A DNA stretch of 64,000 bases. Origin: Pseudoflavonifractor phocaeensis. Its GTDB lineage: Bacteria > Bacillota > Clostridia > Oscillospirales > Oscillospiraceae. A model generated the notes under the pieces. The model saw nothing but the letters and a program-made list of their open reading frames with translations, did no database searches and had not been told where the DNA came from. Of this stretch, positions 43,631 to 53,578 are shown one piece after another. The DNA lies in NCBI RefSeq assembly GCF_021531375.1, contig NZ_JADYTU010000004.1, positions 1 through 64,000 of the forward strand, given 5' to 3'. Position numbers and translations under genes: made by a program. How positions within the stretch are numbered: position 1 is the first letter of the stretch; each line of letters opens with the position of its first letter.

Positions 43631-45301
43631 TTACTTCAGGCCGCTCTCGTAGGACTCAATCATCTTCTTGAACGTGTGCCCCGTACGACTTTTGAGATTG
43701 GTCAGATATTTATCGGTGGTCTCCCCGGTAAATATCTTGATCTGGAGCTGCATGGTTCCATTTGTCTCCGGCGTGACGAAGATCTTGTCGATATATCTGT
43801 CCACAAATTCTTTGTTGATCACGCCGTCCGCCGCGTCCCGCTCCGCCTCCCGGAGGACACGGCGGATGGTATCCATGTGCTTTTTGAAATCAGCGGCGGA
43901 GTCCCGCTGCGCAGTCAACTCCATCAGCTCTTTTTGGGCCGTGTCAATTTCTTCGGCACATTGCTGATTCATGGCAAGGAAATCCCTGTCGGACAATTCT
44001 CCCAAGGCATTGAAGGTCAGCAGCTTCTGTCTCTTCTTCTCCGCTGTTTCAATCGTCTGCTCCAGTGTGGCGATGCGTTTGGCCAAGTCCCCGTTTTGGT
44101 CCAAGGACTTGTACATCTGGATATATTCCTCGATCAGCGCTTCGGCGTCGGCTTCCGTCTCCCGAAACACCTGGAACAGGATGGGTTTCAGCTCCTCCTC
44201 ATAAATAGCGAAGGAAGGGCACGATCCGGCGCCGTTTTTGATCTTTCCGGAGCACACCCACTTGCTGTTCTTCTTCCCGCTCCTGTCCACGGAATCCCGG
44301 CGGTAGTAGGATGCGCCGCAGTGGGTGCAGCAGAGCTTACCTGTGAGGAGATTGGCGTGGTTACAGATGCCCTGGCGGTTTTTCACATCCTCGCTGCGCT
44401 TCTTCAAAACGGCATTGGCCAGGTCCCAAAGTTCCTCCGGTATGATAGCCGGTACAATATCTCCAGTCTCGTCCTTAAACATGACCCACTCCTCCGGTGG
44501 GAGGAATTTTTGCTTTTTGGTGAACAGGTCGATGACCTTCACCTTATTGCCCACATAGTAGCCCTTATACTTGGGGTTGGAGATCATCCCTGACATGGTG
44601 GTGTGGGCAATTTTTTTGCCGTTGTGGTTGCGGTAGCCCTTTTCCCAGAACAGCGTCTCGATCTGTTTCATGGAATATTCTCCGGTGGCGTACAGTTCGA
44701 AAAGCTCCCGCACCATTGGGGCCTCTTCCTCGTCAATGAGCAAACGCCCCGCATCCTTGCGGTAGCCGAAAATACGGCTGTTGCCCAACACCACGTTGTT
44801 TTTAATCGCCTGCTGATGGCCAAATTTCACACGGCTGGACAGCTTTCGCAGCTCGTCCTGGGCAATGCCGGACATGATGGTCAGACGCAACTCCGAATCC
44901 TCGTCCAGGGTGTTGATGTTGTCGTTCTGAAAGAAGACCCCTACTCCTGCGTTCAGCAGCTCCCGGGTGTACTGGATGGAGTCCAGGGTGTTACGGGCAA
45001 ACCGGGTAATCTCTTTGGTAATAACGAGATCGAACCTTCCGGCCTTACCGTCCTCCACCATGCGGTGGAAATTTTCCCGCTTCTTGGTGGTGGCGGCGGA
45101 CAAGCCCTCATCAATATAGCCCTCTACATAGGTCCAGTTGATATTTCTGCGGATCAGGTCCCCATAATACTGGACCTGGTTCCCCAGAGAATTGAGCTGC
45201 TCATCGCTCTCACTGGACACCCGGGCATAGAACGTCACGCGGAGCGGGAGGTCGTAAATCGTTCTGGTCCTCAGTTGTTGGCGTGCGGCATGGATGTCCA
45301 T
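43631..45301 (-). CDS. Large serine recombinase
   Basis: The 556-residue protein has a resolvase catalytic domain with YARVSSESDEQ (nucleophile about Ser29), ITRFARNTLD, a Recombinase DNA-binding domain (GYRKDAGRLLIDEEE, HNGKKIAHTTMSGMISNPKYKG), a zinc ribbon (LCCTHCGASYYRR...VCSG...SCPSF), and a coiled coil (about 410-470). It matches transposon/ICE integrases such as TnpX-like proteins. AGGAGGG precedes ATG. No other mobile-element gene adjoins it: amino acid transporter on one side, sugar operon on the other. Attachment sites could not be identified. Confidence 0.94.
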   Translation of the reverse strand: MDIHAARQQLRTRTIYDLPLRVTFYARVSSESDEQLNSLGNQVQYYGDLIRRNINWTYVEGYIDEGLSAATTKKRENFHRMVEDGKAGRFDLVITKEITRFARNTLDSIQYTRELLNAGVGVFFQNDNINTLDEDSELRLTIMSGIAQDELRKLSSRVKFGHQQAIKNNVVLGNSRIFGYRKDAGRLLIDEEEAPMVRELFELYATGEYSMKQIETLFWEKGYRNHNGKKIAHTTMSGMISNPKYKGYYVGNKVKVIDLFTKKQKFLPPEEWVMFKDETGDIVPAIIPEELWDLANAVLKKRSEDVKNRQGICNHANLLTGKLCCTHCGASYYRRDSVDRSGKKNSKWVCSGKIKNGAGSCPSFAIYEEELKPILFQVFRETEADAEALIEEYIQMYKSLDQNGDLAKRIATLEQTIETAEKKRQKLLTFNALGELSDRDFLAMNQQCAEEIDTAQKELMELTAQRDSAADFKKHMDTIRRVLREAERDAADGVINKEFVDRYIDKIFVTPETNGTMQLQIKIFTGETTDKYLTNLKSRTGHTFKKMIESYESGLK

Positions 45302-45350
45302 AATCGCCCTCCTGCAAAGTTCGTTATATCATGTTCCATATAGGTTTCTC

Positions 45351-45379
45351 ATGATACAGCAAAAAAATTGTCTTTACAA
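45351..45379 (-). promoter_or_regulatory. Promoter of the recombinase gene
   Basis: Minus strand TTGTAA, 17-bp spacer, TATCAT, 50 bp before the start codon. Confidence 0.6.
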
Positions 45380-45421
45380 GATGGGGGAAAATTTTACTCC
45401 TGCCTCTGCCAAAGTCCTGGG

Positions 45422-45470
45422 AAAAACTGACATGGCCGGGGACCCATAGGTTCCCGGCCATGTCGGTTTT
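45422..45470 (-). terminator. Terminator of the monosaccharide operon
   Basis: GACATGGCCGGG pairs with its complement across a 12-base loop; flanked by AAAAACT and GGTTTT so it works on the minus strand. The gap to the recombinase gene holds only its promoter. Confidence 0.85.
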
Positions 45471-45569
45471 CGATATGATCCCTCTAAAGGGAGCTTTTTC
45501 AGGTCACATTGTGGTGATCGGCGTTGTGGAACGGAGCGGCACTTTTGTCCGGCCACGGCCGTCTTTTCC

Positions 45570-46004
45570 CTATCCCTTCCGCCCTGTGTCCAGCACAGAA
45601 AGAACTCGTTTTTGGGCCGGGAGCCGGTCCCAGCGGGGGTATTTCTTCCGGTAATCCCTCCACAACGCCTCCGCGTCCGGGGCGTCCAGCCGCTGTGCAA
45701 GCTCCACCGTCAGGTTATGGACCGCCAGCAGCATCCAGTAGGCCAGGGAATTCTCTTTATTTTCCAGGGGCATGCGGTAGATGTATTCCAGCACCGACCT
45801 CACCTGCCCGGATGACAGCGTTTCCCGCGCCATGGCCCCCAGTACCGCCTCCAATTCTTCGGCGAACCGGTCATGGCAGGGGTCGTCGGCGGGGCCGCTG
45901 CCCATCCCAAACAGGCCGTCCCCCGGTTTGCGGTCCCGCTCCAGCTGCTCCGTTTTGGCAAGGTATGCCTCATACAGCTGCCGGACTGTGTCCAGGTACT
46001 CCAT
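45570..46004 (-). CDS. Hypothetical protein at the end of the monosaccharide operon
   Basis: The 144-residue protein is soluble and helical (MEYLDTVRQLYEAYLAK, RFAEELEAVLGAMARETL, LAYWMLLAVHNLTVELAQRL, WRDYRKKYPRWDRLPAQ). I recognise no family. ATG lies 6 bp after the isomerase stop, so it is the last gene of the sugar operon and ends about 100 bp before its terminator. GAGCGAGG is a weak site. Function unknown. Confidence 0.7.
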   Translation of the reverse strand: MEYLDTVRQLYEAYLAKTEQLERDRKPGDGLFGMGSGPADDPCHDRFAEELEAVLGAMARETLSSGQVRSVLEYIYRMPLENKENSLAYWMLLAVHNLTVELAQRLDAPDAEALWRDYRKKYPRWDRLPAQKRVLSVLDTGRKG

Positions 46005-46010
46005 CCTCGC

Positions 46011-47498
46011 TCAGGCGAAGGGATTCTCCGTGGGATAGGGCAGGTTCTTGGGCTGGTTGTAGGCAATATCCTCCACGCCCAGGAACTTCATCACCTCGAA
46101 CAGGGCCTTGCCATAATGGCCGAAAGCCACGGCGCCGTGATGGGGATAACGCTTCTGGATCAGCACATGGCGGTAGAAGCGGCCCATCTCGGGGATGGCG
46201 AACACGCCGATGCCGCCGAAGGAGCGGGTTCTGACGGGCAGCACTTCGCCCTGGGCGATATAGGCCCGGAGCTGGCCCTCAGAGTCGCACTGGAGACGGT
46301 AGAAGGTGATGTCGGAAGGAGCGATGTCGCCCTCCAGGGTACCGCGGGTGAAGTCGGGCTCAGAGTCCTGGGGCTCCAGCAGGCGGTGCTGGATCAGCTG
46401 ATACTTCACGGCGCGGTCAGAGCACAGCTTGCAGCTGGGCGTGTTGCCGCAGTGGAAGCCCATAAAGGTGTCGGTCAGCTGATAGGGGAACTTGCCCTCA
46501 ATGTCCTCGTGATACAGGGAGGCGGGCACGGAGTTGTTGATGTCCAGCAGGGTCACGGTGTCGCCGGAGACGCACATGCCGATGTACTCGGACAGAGCGC
46601 CGTAGATATCCACCTCGCAGGACACGGGGATGCCCCGGGACACCAGGCGGGAATTCACATAGCAGGGCTCAAAGCCGAAGGCCTCGGGGAAGGCGGGCCA
46701 GCACTTGTCGGCGAAGGCCACATACTTCCGGGCTCCCTTGTGCTCCTCCGCCCAGTCCAGCAGGGTCAGCTCCAGCTGGGCCATCCGGGCGTTCATGTCG
46801 GGATAATAGCAGCCCTCGCCCATCTCCTTGGCCATGTCGGCGCAGACCTCAGGGATGCGGGGGTCGTTGGCGTGGGCCTTGTAGGCCACCAACAGATCCA
46901 GCTCGGAGTTCTCCTCCACCTCGACGCCCAGCTCATACAGGCCCTTGATGGGGGCGTTGCAGGCGAAGAAGTCCTGGGGCCGGGGACCGAAGGTGATGAT
47001 CTTCAGGTTGGAAACGCCGATGAGGGCGCAGGCGATGGGCTTGAACTCCGCGATCATCTTGGCGATATCCTGGGCGGTGCCCACGGGGTACTCGGGGATA
47101 AAGGCCTTCAGATGGCGCATGCCCAGGTTATAGGAGCAGTTCAGCATGCCGCAGTAGGCGTCGCCGCGGCCGTTAATCAGGTCGCCGTCACCCTCGGCGG
47201 CAGCCACATACATCACAGGGCCGTCGAAGTTCTTGGCGATCAGGGTCTCGGGGGTCTCGGGGCCGAAGTTGCCCAGGAACACCACCAGGGCGTTGCAGCC
47301 GGCTTCCTTCACCTCGGCCACGGCCTTCAGCATATCCTTCTCGTTCTCCACGGTGGTCTTGCACTCGAAGAGGTCCAGGCCCTTCTCCTGGCAGGCCGCC
47401 ACGATGGCCGCCCGGCGGCGCTCGGACAGGGAGACGATGAAGCAGTCACGGGAGACCGCGATGATGCCGAGTTTGACCTCGGGAATGTTGTTGAACAT
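46011..47498 (-). CDS. L-fucose/L-arabinose isomerase family protein
   Basis: The 495-residue protein has the family's layout: VKLGIIAVSRDCF, a mid region with NGRGDAYCGMLN, the Glu/Asp metal-binding positions near SCEVDIYGALSEYIG and DINNSVP, and a C-terminal FMGFHCGNTP and HGAVAFGHYGKALF. Such enzymes interconvert aldoses and ketoses with Mn2+. The operon also carries a xylulokinase, so a pentose such as D-xylose or D-arabinose is plausible, but substrate cannot be settled from sequence. AAAGGGGAAA lies before ATG. Confidence 0.85.
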   Translation of the reverse strand: MFNNIPEVKLGIIAVSRDCFIVSLSERRRAAIVAACQEKGLDLFECKTTVENEKDMLKAVAEVKEAGCNALVVFLGNFGPETPETLIAKNFDGPVMYVAAAEGDGDLINGRGDAYCGMLNCSYNLGMRHLKAFIPEYPVGTAQDIAKMIAEFKPIACALIGVSNLKIITFGPRPQDFFACNAPIKGLYELGVEVEENSELDLLVAYKAHANDPRIPEVCADMAKEMGEGCYYPDMNARMAQLELTLLDWAEEHKGARKYVAFADKCWPAFPEAFGFEPCYVNSRLVSRGIPVSCEVDIYGALSEYIGMCVSGDTVTLLDINNSVPASLYHEDIEGKFPYQLTDTFMGFHCGNTPSCKLCSDRAVKYQLIQHRLLEPQDSEPDFTRGTLEGDIAPSDITFYRLQCDSEGQLRAYIAQGEVLPVRTRSFGGIGVFAIPEMGRFYRHVLIQKRYPHHGAVAFGHYGKALFEVMKFLGVEDIAYNQPKNLPYPTENPFA

Positions 47499-47531
47499 GG
47501 TAATTTCCCCTTTCCTTTTTATTTCCGCCGA

Positions 47532-48173
47532 TCAGATGTCGGCGGCGATGTCGATGTTCTCGCCGTCCAGCGCCACCACGGCGCCCTGGGCGGCTTCGCT
47601 GCTTTCCGCATGGGCCAGCAGCCACTTGTTGCAGGCCCAGAGAGTGGTGTCCTCGAGATTTCCGTCAAGGGGCGTCATGGCCGGTTTGGGGCCGTTGGTG
47701 CCCCGGGGCAGGGCCACCAGCACCCGGAAGCCTTGGCCCTTCTTGGCGGAGCAGGGGGCATAGTGCAGGGTAGTGGCATAGACCTCCACCACCGCGCCGG
47801 CGGGGGCACGGAAGGCCACTACCTTGGCGGTGTCCAGCCGGCCGTCCACAATGTCGTCTTCCTTGGCCACCAACAGGATAAAGTCCTCCGTGCCCACGTT
47901 GATCTCGCTGTCCCGGTGGTATTCCAGGCAGTTGAGCTTGGTGTTATGTCCGTTGCACCAGCCCAGCTGGATGGGCATACCGCCGTAGCCGTTGTTGGAG
48001 AGCAGTCCGGCGATGGGCAGCGCCTCCAGCTCCGGCTGGGAGGGCACATATGCCACACCCTCCGGCAGGGGAGTCACTTCCTCCAGGGTGCGGAGCAGCT
48101 CCGCGGTATCGTAGCCGGGAAGGACCTTGCCGTAGGGGGCGAAGGCGGGGTCGGTCACATTTAAAATCTTCAT
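47532..48173 (-). CDS. DUF4867 family protein
   Basis: ATG 48173 lies 6 bp after AGAGGTG; a GTG 9 bases upstream is an alternative. The 213-residue protein has a cupin-like core with LNCLEYHRDSEINVG, VVAFRAPAGAVVEVYATTLHYAP and FRVLVALPRGTN, as in DUF4867. The His and Glu residues could bind a metal. DUF4867 genes travel with sugar isomerases and kinases, as here. A role in sugar isomerisation or hydrolysis is a guess only. Confidence 0.8.
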   Translation of the reverse strand: MKILNVTDPAFAPYGKVLPGYDTAELLRTLEEVTPLPEGVAYVPSQPELEALPIAGLLSNNGYGGMPIQLGWCNGHNTKLNCLEYHRDSEINVGTEDFILLVAKEDDIVDGRLDTAKVVAFRAPAGAVVEVYATTLHYAPCSAKKGQGFRVLVALPRGTNGPKPAMTPLDGNLEDTTLWACNKWLLAHAESSEAAQGAVVALDGENIDIAADI

Positions 48174-48178
48174 GTCTT

Positions 48179-48850
48179 TCACCTCTTGGGGAGAGGAGAC
48201 TCTCCCGCGATTTTTTCCACCCAGCGGTCACACAGCCGCTGGCTCACCGGAAGGAAGATCTGGGCCGTTGGGCCTACCAGACAGGCGCAGACCACCGTAC
48301 CCAGGCCCAGCGTCCCGCCCAAGAGCCACCCGACCACGGCGAAGCAAACGTCCACCGTCACCCGGACCGAGCCGAAGGGCCTACGGAGCTTGTCGCTGAG
48401 CACCACGGCCACCAGGTCGTTGGGGCCGGTGCCCGCCTCCGAGCGAATGACCACCGTCATGCCGAAGGCCAGGATCACGCACCCCAGCACCAGCACCGCC
48501 AGCCGCAGGACAAAGGCCAGTCCCTGAAACAGCGGGGCCAAAAACACCATGTACACGTCGATGATGGGGCCGCCCAGAGCCATGCACAGCACGGTGCCGA
48601 TCCGGACGTAAGTACGGTCCACCACCAGCAGGATGCAGAGGATCAGAAGGGACACCAGCAGATGTACCCGGCCGTGGGTCATCCAGGCGGGCCACGGGAT
48701 GGCCCGGAACAGGCCCTGGATCAGCACGTTAAAGGGGTCGGAGCCCAACTCCGCCAGCAGGAACAGCGTCACCCCCAGATGGGCGATACACAGTCCCACC
48801 AGCAGGAGTATCACACGGGCTGCTGCTTCCCGCATCGTCCACTTTCCCAT
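48179..48850 (-). CDS. YczE/YyaS/YitT-like membrane protein
   Basis: The 223-residue protein has about five membrane spans: RVILLLVGLCIAHLGVTLFLLAELGSDPFNVL, LVSLLILCILLVVDRTYV, LGCVILAFGMTVVIRSEAGTGP and VDVCFAVVGWLLGGTLGLGTVV. The GSDPFNV and GTGPNDL pair marks the YczE family. Function unknown. Its ATG shares a base with the stop of the preceding gene, so translation is coupled. A place within a sugar operon suggests an accessory membrane role. Confidence 0.85.
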   Translation of the reverse strand: MGKWTMREAAARVILLLVGLCIAHLGVTLFLLAELGSDPFNVLIQGLFRAIPWPAWMTHGRVHLLVSLLILCILLVVDRTYVRIGTVLCMALGGPIIDVYMVFLAPLFQGLAFVLRLAVLVLGCVILAFGMTVVIRSEAGTGPNDLVAVVLSDKLRRPFGSVRVTVDVCFAVVGWLLGGTLGLGTVVCACLVGPTAQIFLPVSQRLCDRWVEKIAGESPLPKR

Positions 48851-49125
48851 CACTCGTCTCCCTCAGACTCTTCTTCGGGCAGCTCCGCGTCCCTCAGGTC
48901 AGCTTGATACCGCTTCCAGGTATACAGGCCGAAGCTCACCGCTACGGCGGCGAAGAGCGCTCCCACCAGCCACGCGGCCCAGACGGGCATGGTAGTGTAC
49001 GGGTCCTGATACACGCCCCGGACAGTCCGCACCGCTAGGTACACCAGGTACACCGAGACCGCGCCCCGAAAGGCAGCCCGGAGGTTCGCCTGATTCTTCT
49101 TCAGATAATGATATTTCTTTTTCAT
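48850..49125 (-). CDS. Small two-span membrane protein
   Basis: The 91-residue protein starts at ATG 49125 (or GTG 49134, overlapping xylB's stop). It has a basic N-terminus (MKKKYHYLKKNQANLR), two spans (AVSVYLVYLAVRTV and WAAWLVGALFAAVAVSFGLY) and an acidic tail (ELPEEESEGDE). No family is recognised. It sits between xylB and the YczE-like gene with one-base coupling to the latter. Confidence 0.65.
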   Translation of the reverse strand: MKKKYHYLKKNQANLRAAFRGAVSVYLVYLAVRTVRGVYQDPYTTMPVWAAWLVGALFAAVAVSFGLYTWKRYQADLRDAELPEEESEGDE

Positions 49126-49130
49126 GGCAC

Positions 49131-50606
49131 TCACTGCAGCTTGGGGAACAGCTCCTTCACCGTGGGATAGATCTCACGGAACTTCCGGTACTGCGCCTCA
49201 TAGCGGGCCGCGATCTCGGGATCGGGACGGATGGTATCCGTCTTCTTCACCAGGGCGTCAGCGGCAGCCTCCACGGAGGGGTACTCGCCGCAGGCCACGG
49301 CAGCCAGGATGGCGCCGCCGTAGCCGGGGCCTTCCTCGGTCTCCACCGTCTCGATCTCCAGATTCAGCACATTGGCGAAGATCTTCCGCCACAGGGGGCT
49401 CTTGGCGCCGCCGCCGCAGATCTTGCTGCGGGGGATGCTGAGGCCCAGGGACCGGGCCACTTCCAGAGAATCCCGGATGCCGAAAGCCACGCCCTCCAGC
49501 ACCGCCTGGGTCATATCGGTCCGGCTGGAATCCATCGTCAGGCCGATGAAGGTTCCCCGGGCGGCGGGGTCGTTGTGGGGGGAGCGTTCACCCATGAGGT
49601 AGGGCAGGAAGAACACATGGTTGCGGCCCAACTTCTCATCGGTGATGCCCGCCTGCTGGCCGGCGTAGTCCTGGGTGCGGATGATCTCGTCCATCCACCA
49701 CTTGTTGCAGGAGGCAGCGGAGAGCATGCAGCCCATCAGATGGTAGTGCCCGTCAGCGTGGGCAAAGGCGTGGAGTGCGTTGTTGGGGTCCACGCCGAAA
49801 CGCTCGCTGGAGATGAAGATGGTGCCGGAGGTGCCCAGGGAGATGTTGCACCGTCCGTCGCCCACGGTGGCAGTACCCACCGCCGCCGCGGCGTTGTCCC
49901 CTGCGCCGGCGCAGACCCGCACCGTCTCCGGCAGGCCCAGCTCCCGCGCCATTTCCGGCTTCAGAGTGCCCACCGACTCGTAGCTCTCGAAGATTTTTGC
50001 CATCTGCTCTTCCCGGACGCCGCAGATGTCCAGCATCTCCCGGCTCCAGCACTTGTTGGCTACGTCAAACAGCAGCATGCCGGAGGCGTCGGACACGTCG
50101 GTGCAGTGGACGCCGGTGAGCATATAGTTTAAGTAGTCCTTGGGCAGCATGATCTTATGGATCCTGGCGAAGAGCTCCGGCTCATGCTTGCGCATCCACA
50201 GCAGCTTGGGGGCCGTGAAGCCAGCGAAAGCGATATTTGCCGTAAGGTCGGACAGCTTTTCCTTGCCCACCACGGTATTGAGGTACTCCGTCTCCTCCGT
50301 GGTGCGCCCGTCGTTCCAGAGAATGGCGGGACGCAGGACCCGGTCGTCCTCGTCCAGGACCACCAGTCCGTGCATCTGACCGCCGCAGCCGATACCCGCG
50401 ATCTGGGTCCGGTCGCAATCGGCAGTCAGTTCCCGGATGCCCGCCACGGTCTCCCGCAGCCAATCCTCGGGGTTCTGCTCCGACCAGCCGGGCTGCGGGA
50501 AGGAGAGGGGGTATTCACGGGACACGATCTTTTGGATCTGGCCGGCCTCATCCATCAACAGCAGCTTGACGGCGGAGGTGCCCAGATCGACACCGATATA
50601 CAGCAT
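49131..50606 (-). CDS. xylB: Xylulokinase (FGGY family)
   Basis: ATG 50606 is 5 bp after AAGGAGGG. The 491-residue kinase has GVDLGTSAVKLLLMD, the XylB-specific GGQMHGLVVLD, ILWNDGRTTEE, GAGDNAAAAVGTATVGDG and GGGAKSPLWRKIFANVL. It phosphorylates D-xylulose to D-xylulose-5-P. The length fits XylB (about 484). Downstream isomerase and upstream ChvE-type importer give a pentose uptake and catabolism route. Confidence 0.93.
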   Translation of the reverse strand: MLYIGVDLGTSAVKLLLMDEAGQIQKIVSREYPLSFPQPGWSEQNPEDWLRETVAGIRELTADCDRTQIAGIGCGGQMHGLVVLDEDDRVLRPAILWNDGRTTEETEYLNTVVGKEKLSDLTANIAFAGFTAPKLLWMRKHEPELFARIHKIMLPKDYLNYMLTGVHCTDVSDASGMLLFDVANKCWSREMLDICGVREEQMAKIFESYESVGTLKPEMARELGLPETVRVCAGAGDNAAAAVGTATVGDGRCNISLGTSGTIFISSERFGVDPNNALHAFAHADGHYHLMGCMLSAASCNKWWMDEIIRTQDYAGQQAGITDEKLGRNHVFFLPYLMGERSPHNDPAARGTFIGLTMDSSRTDMTQAVLEGVAFGIRDSLEVARSLGLSIPRSKICGGGAKSPLWRKIFANVLNLEIETVETEEGPGYGGAILAAVACGEYPSVEAAADALVKKTDTIRPDPEIAARYEAQYRKFREIYPTVKELFPKLQ

Positions 50607-50615
50607 AAGCCCTCC

Positions 50616-51857
50616 TTAGCCGGCCTTGCCGGTCTTGTGGTTGGACACCACGTCGAAGATAACGGCCACCAGCAGCACCGCGCCCTTGACCACGTACTGC
50701 CAGTTGTTGTCCAGACCGATGATGGACATGCCCTGGTTGATCACGCCCAGCAGGATAGCGCCAACCATGATGCCGGGGACGGTGCCGGAGCCGCCGTAGG
50801 CGGAAGCGCCGCCGATGAAGCAGGAGCCGATGGCGTCCATCTCAAAGGAGGTGCCGGTGTCGCCGTTGACGGAACCGATACGGGCCGCCACCAGCAGGCC
50901 GGACAGGCCGGCCAGCAGGGACATGGAGGCATAGGCCATGAAGTAGACCTTCTTGGTGTTGATACCGGAGAGCTTGGTGGCCTTCTCGTTGCCGCCCACG
51001 GCGTAGAAGTAACGGCCAAAAGCGGTCTTGGAGGTGATGAAGGCGTAGATGAAGATGACGGCCAGTACCCACAGCAGCATGACGGAGATACCCTTGTAGT
51101 GGGCCAGCTTCCAGGTGTAATACAGGACCAGAGCGTCGATCACAATGATCTTGCCGAAAGCAGAGGCGGCGGAAGCCTGCTTATAACCCATCTTGGCCTT
51201 CTTGGCGCGGCTGGTAGCGGTATAGGCCAGCAGGACCATGGCCACGATGATGCCCGCGATAAAGGCGGACCACTTCACCTTGCCGCTGTCCAGGCCGGGG
51301 ATGTTGATGTAAGAGGCGAAGATGCTCAGGAACAGGTCGTCATGGATGGCCACAGTCTTGGAGCCCAGAATGACACGGCCCAGGCCGCGGAACAGGAACA
51401 TGCCCGCCAGGGTACAGATGAAGGGGGGGATGTGGACGTTGCCGATCCAGAAGCCCTGCCACACGCCGATAGCACAGGAGGCGGCCAGGCAGATCAGGAT
51501 GACCACCACGGCGTTCAGGCCGGTGTTGGCCAGCAGCTGGGCACAGATGGCGCCGATCAGGCAGACGGTGGAACCTACAGACAGGTCCACGTTACCGCCG
51601 GTCAGGATACACAGCAGCATGCCGCAGGCCATGACCAGAACGTAGGCGTTCTGCAGCAGCAGGTTGGACAGGTTCTGGGGATTCAGCAGCCGTCCCTTGG
51701 TCAGGATCGCAAAGAGGGCGAACACCACCACCAGAGCGATGACCATGGTGTACTTCTTGATAAAATTGACCACATCGGCTCTTCTCAGAGCGGTGTGTAC
51801 CGCAGCCTTTTGCTCCAGCGGCATTGTGTCAATGGTATTATTTCCAGTCTTTTTCAT
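50616..51857 (-). CDS. Multiple-monosaccharide ABC transporter permease (GguB/MmsB-like)
   Basis: The 413-residue CUT2-type permease has eleven or so spans with [39 protein letters not shown] and [19 protein letters not shown]. Such permeases (GguB/XylH) pair with ChvE/XylF binding proteins. It overlaps the ATPase stop by 4 bp and precedes xylB by 9 bp, so all are on one transcript. Length is typical for XylH/GguB (about 400). Confidence 0.93.
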   Translation of the reverse strand: MKKTGNNTIDTMPLEQKAAVHTALRRADVVNFIKKYTMVIALVVVFALFAILTKGRLLNPQNLSNLLLQNAYVLVMACGMLLCILTGGNVDLSVGSTVCLIGAICAQLLANTGLNAVVVILICLAASCAIGVWQGFWIGNVHIPPFICTLAGMFLFRGLGRVILGSKTVAIHDDLFLSIFASYINIPGLDSGKVKWSAFIAGIIVAMVLLAYTATSRAKKAKMGYKQASAASAFGKIIVIDALVLYYTWKLAHYKGISVMLLWVLAVIFIYAFITSKTAFGRYFYAVGGNEKATKLSGINTKKVYFMAYASMSLLAGLSGLLVAARIGSVNGDTGTSFEMDAIGSCFIGGASAYGGSGTVPGIMVGAILLGVINQGMSIIGLDNNWQYVVKGAVLLVAVIFDVVSNHKTGKAG

Positions 51858-53416
51858 GCGATCACTGCTCCCTTTTTCTCATCATTTTTGTCCGATTTCA
51901 AAATCGCGGCCATGATCTTCTCCTGGGTGGCTTCCTGGGCGGTGAACTCACCCACCATATTTCCCTCGTTCATTACATAGATGCGGTCGCACATACCCAG
52001 CAGCTCCGGCATCTCGGAGGAGATCATCACCACCGACTTGCCCTGGGCCACCAGATCGTTCATGATGCAGTAGATCTCATATTTCGCGCCCACGTCGATA
52101 CCGCGGGTGGGTTCGTCCAGGATCAGCACATCGGGATCGGCAAACATCCACTTGGCCAGCAGCACCTTCTGCTGGTTGCCGCCGGAGAGGTTGCCCACCG
52201 CCTGCTTCACCGAGGGAGTCTTGGTCTTCAGCTTCTCCCGGTAGTCCTCGGCCACCGCGTTCTCCTTGTCCACGTCGATGATGCCCCGTTTACAGACCTT
52301 CTCCAGACGGGCCATGGTATTATTGATGGCGATAGTATCGTTCAGGACCAGACCGTTTCCCTTTCTGTCTTCCGTCACATAGGCAAGGCCGGCCTCGATG
52401 GCTTCGCGCTCGTTCTTCAAATTCACTTCTTTGCCGTTGATGATCAGCTGGCCGGAAATGTTGGTGCCGTAAGCACGCCCGAAAATGGACATAGCCAGCT
52501 CCGTACGTCCCGCGCCCTGCAGGCCGGAGAAGCCAACGATCTCACCCCGGTGTACGTTGAAAGCGATATCGTTGACCACCTTTTTCTCGGTGTAGACCGG
52601 GTGGTAGACGTTCCAGTCCCGGACCTCCATGCCCACCTCAGCGCTGACTTTGTGTTCCCGGCTGGGATAGCGGTCGGACAGCTCGCGGCCCACCATACCC
52701 TGGATGATGCGGTCCTCGTCAATGTCCCGCTTGGCGTTGTCGATGGTCTCGATGGTAGCGCCGTCCCGGACCACGGTGATCTTATCCGCCACATAGGCGA
52801 TCTCGTTGAGTTTGTGGGAGATGATGATGGATGTCATCCCCTGCTTCTTGAATTCCAGAAGCAGATTCAGCAGCATCCGGGAGTCCTCCTCGTTCAGGGA
52901 GGAGGTGGGCTCGTCCAGGATAAGCAGCTTCACGTTTTTGGACAGGGCCTTGGCGATCTCCACCAGCTGCTGCTTGCCGGTGCCGATGTCCTTGATCAGG
53001 GTGGTGGCGCTGTCCTTCAGACCCACCTGACTCATGTGCTCCTCTGCCTCATGATAGGTGCGGTCCCAGTCGATTCCAAATTTTCCTTTTCTCTCGTTTC
53101 CAAGGAACATATTCTCGCCGATGGACAACTCAGGGATCAGCGCCAGCTCCTGATGGATGATGACGATGCCCTTCCGTTCGCTGTCCTTCAGCGTTTTAAA
53201 CTGGCAGATCTCACCGTTATAGATGATATCTCCGGTATAACTTCCGTAGGGGTAGGTGCCGCTGAGTACGTTCATCAATGTGGACTTTCCCGCGCCGTTC
53301 TCGCCAACCAGGGCGTGGATCTCCCCACGCTCCACTTCCAGGTTGACGTTATCCAGCGCTTTGACGCCGGGGAATTCCTTTGTGATGTTCTTCATCACCA
53401 GAATGTTGTCTGCCAA
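51854..53416 (-). CDS. Multiple-monosaccharide ABC transporter ATPase (GguA/MmsA-like)
   Basis: The frame is open from 53461, but TTG 53416 lies 8 bp after AGGAGGAGG and gives [17 protein letters not shown]. The 520-residue protein has two ABC domains: first Walker [12 protein letters not shown], signature-like [15 protein letters not shown], Walker [12 protein letters not shown]; second with [25 protein letters not shown] and [14 protein letters not shown]. Double-cassette ATPases power CUT2 sugar importers. Confidence 0.92.
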   Translation of the reverse strand: MADNILVMKNITKEFPGVKALDNVNLEVERGEIHALVGENGAGKSTLMNVLSGTYPYGSYTGDIIYNGEICQFKTLKDSERKGIVIIHQELALIPELSIGENMFLGNERKGKFGIDWDRTYHEAEEHMSQVGLKDSATTLIKDIGTGKQQLVEIAKALSKNVKLLILDEPTSSLNEEDSRMLLNLLLEFKKQGMTSIIISHKLNEIAYVADKITVVRDGATIETIDNAKRDIDEDRIIQGMVGRELSDRYPSREHKVSAEVGMEVRDWNVYHPVYTEKKVVNDIAFNVHRGEIVGFSGLQGAGRTELAMSIFGRAYGTNISGQLIINGKEVNLKNEREAIEAGLAYVTEDRKGNGLVLNDTIAINNTMARLEKVCKRGIIDVDKENAVAEDYREKLKTKTPSVKQAVGNLSGGNQQKVLLAKWMFADPDVLILDEPTRGIDVGAKYEIYCIMNDLVAQGKSVVMISSEMPELLGMCDRIYVMNEGNMVGEFTAQEATQEKIMAAILKSDKNDEKKGAVIA

Positions 53417-53514
53417 GTTCAGTACCTCCTCCTGCTTCCTTACGCCGCATGGCCGCGGCATCAGGAAAATGTCCTGCTTTTCATCCGCGTAACCAAAAGC
53501 GGATCACAATAGAA

Positions 53515-53544
53515 CGAGGGACGGGGTGAGTGCCCCGCCCCTCG
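53515..53544 (-). promoter_or_regulatory. Intercistronic stem-loop after the binding-protein gene
   Basis: CGAGGGACGGGG pairs with CCCCGCCCCTCG (one mismatch) and no T-run. Placed between binding protein and ATPase, like the hairpin at 15651. Confidence 0.7.
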
Positions 53545-53578
53545 CATTTCCCATTTTGGAATTGTTATGTAGGCCGCT

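Noticed and set aside
45873-48164. 763-codon plus-strand frame opposite the isomerase and DUF4867 genes
   Set aside because: Composition is Gly/His/Val/Gln rich as other shadows here; real genes on the minus strand form a coupled operon.
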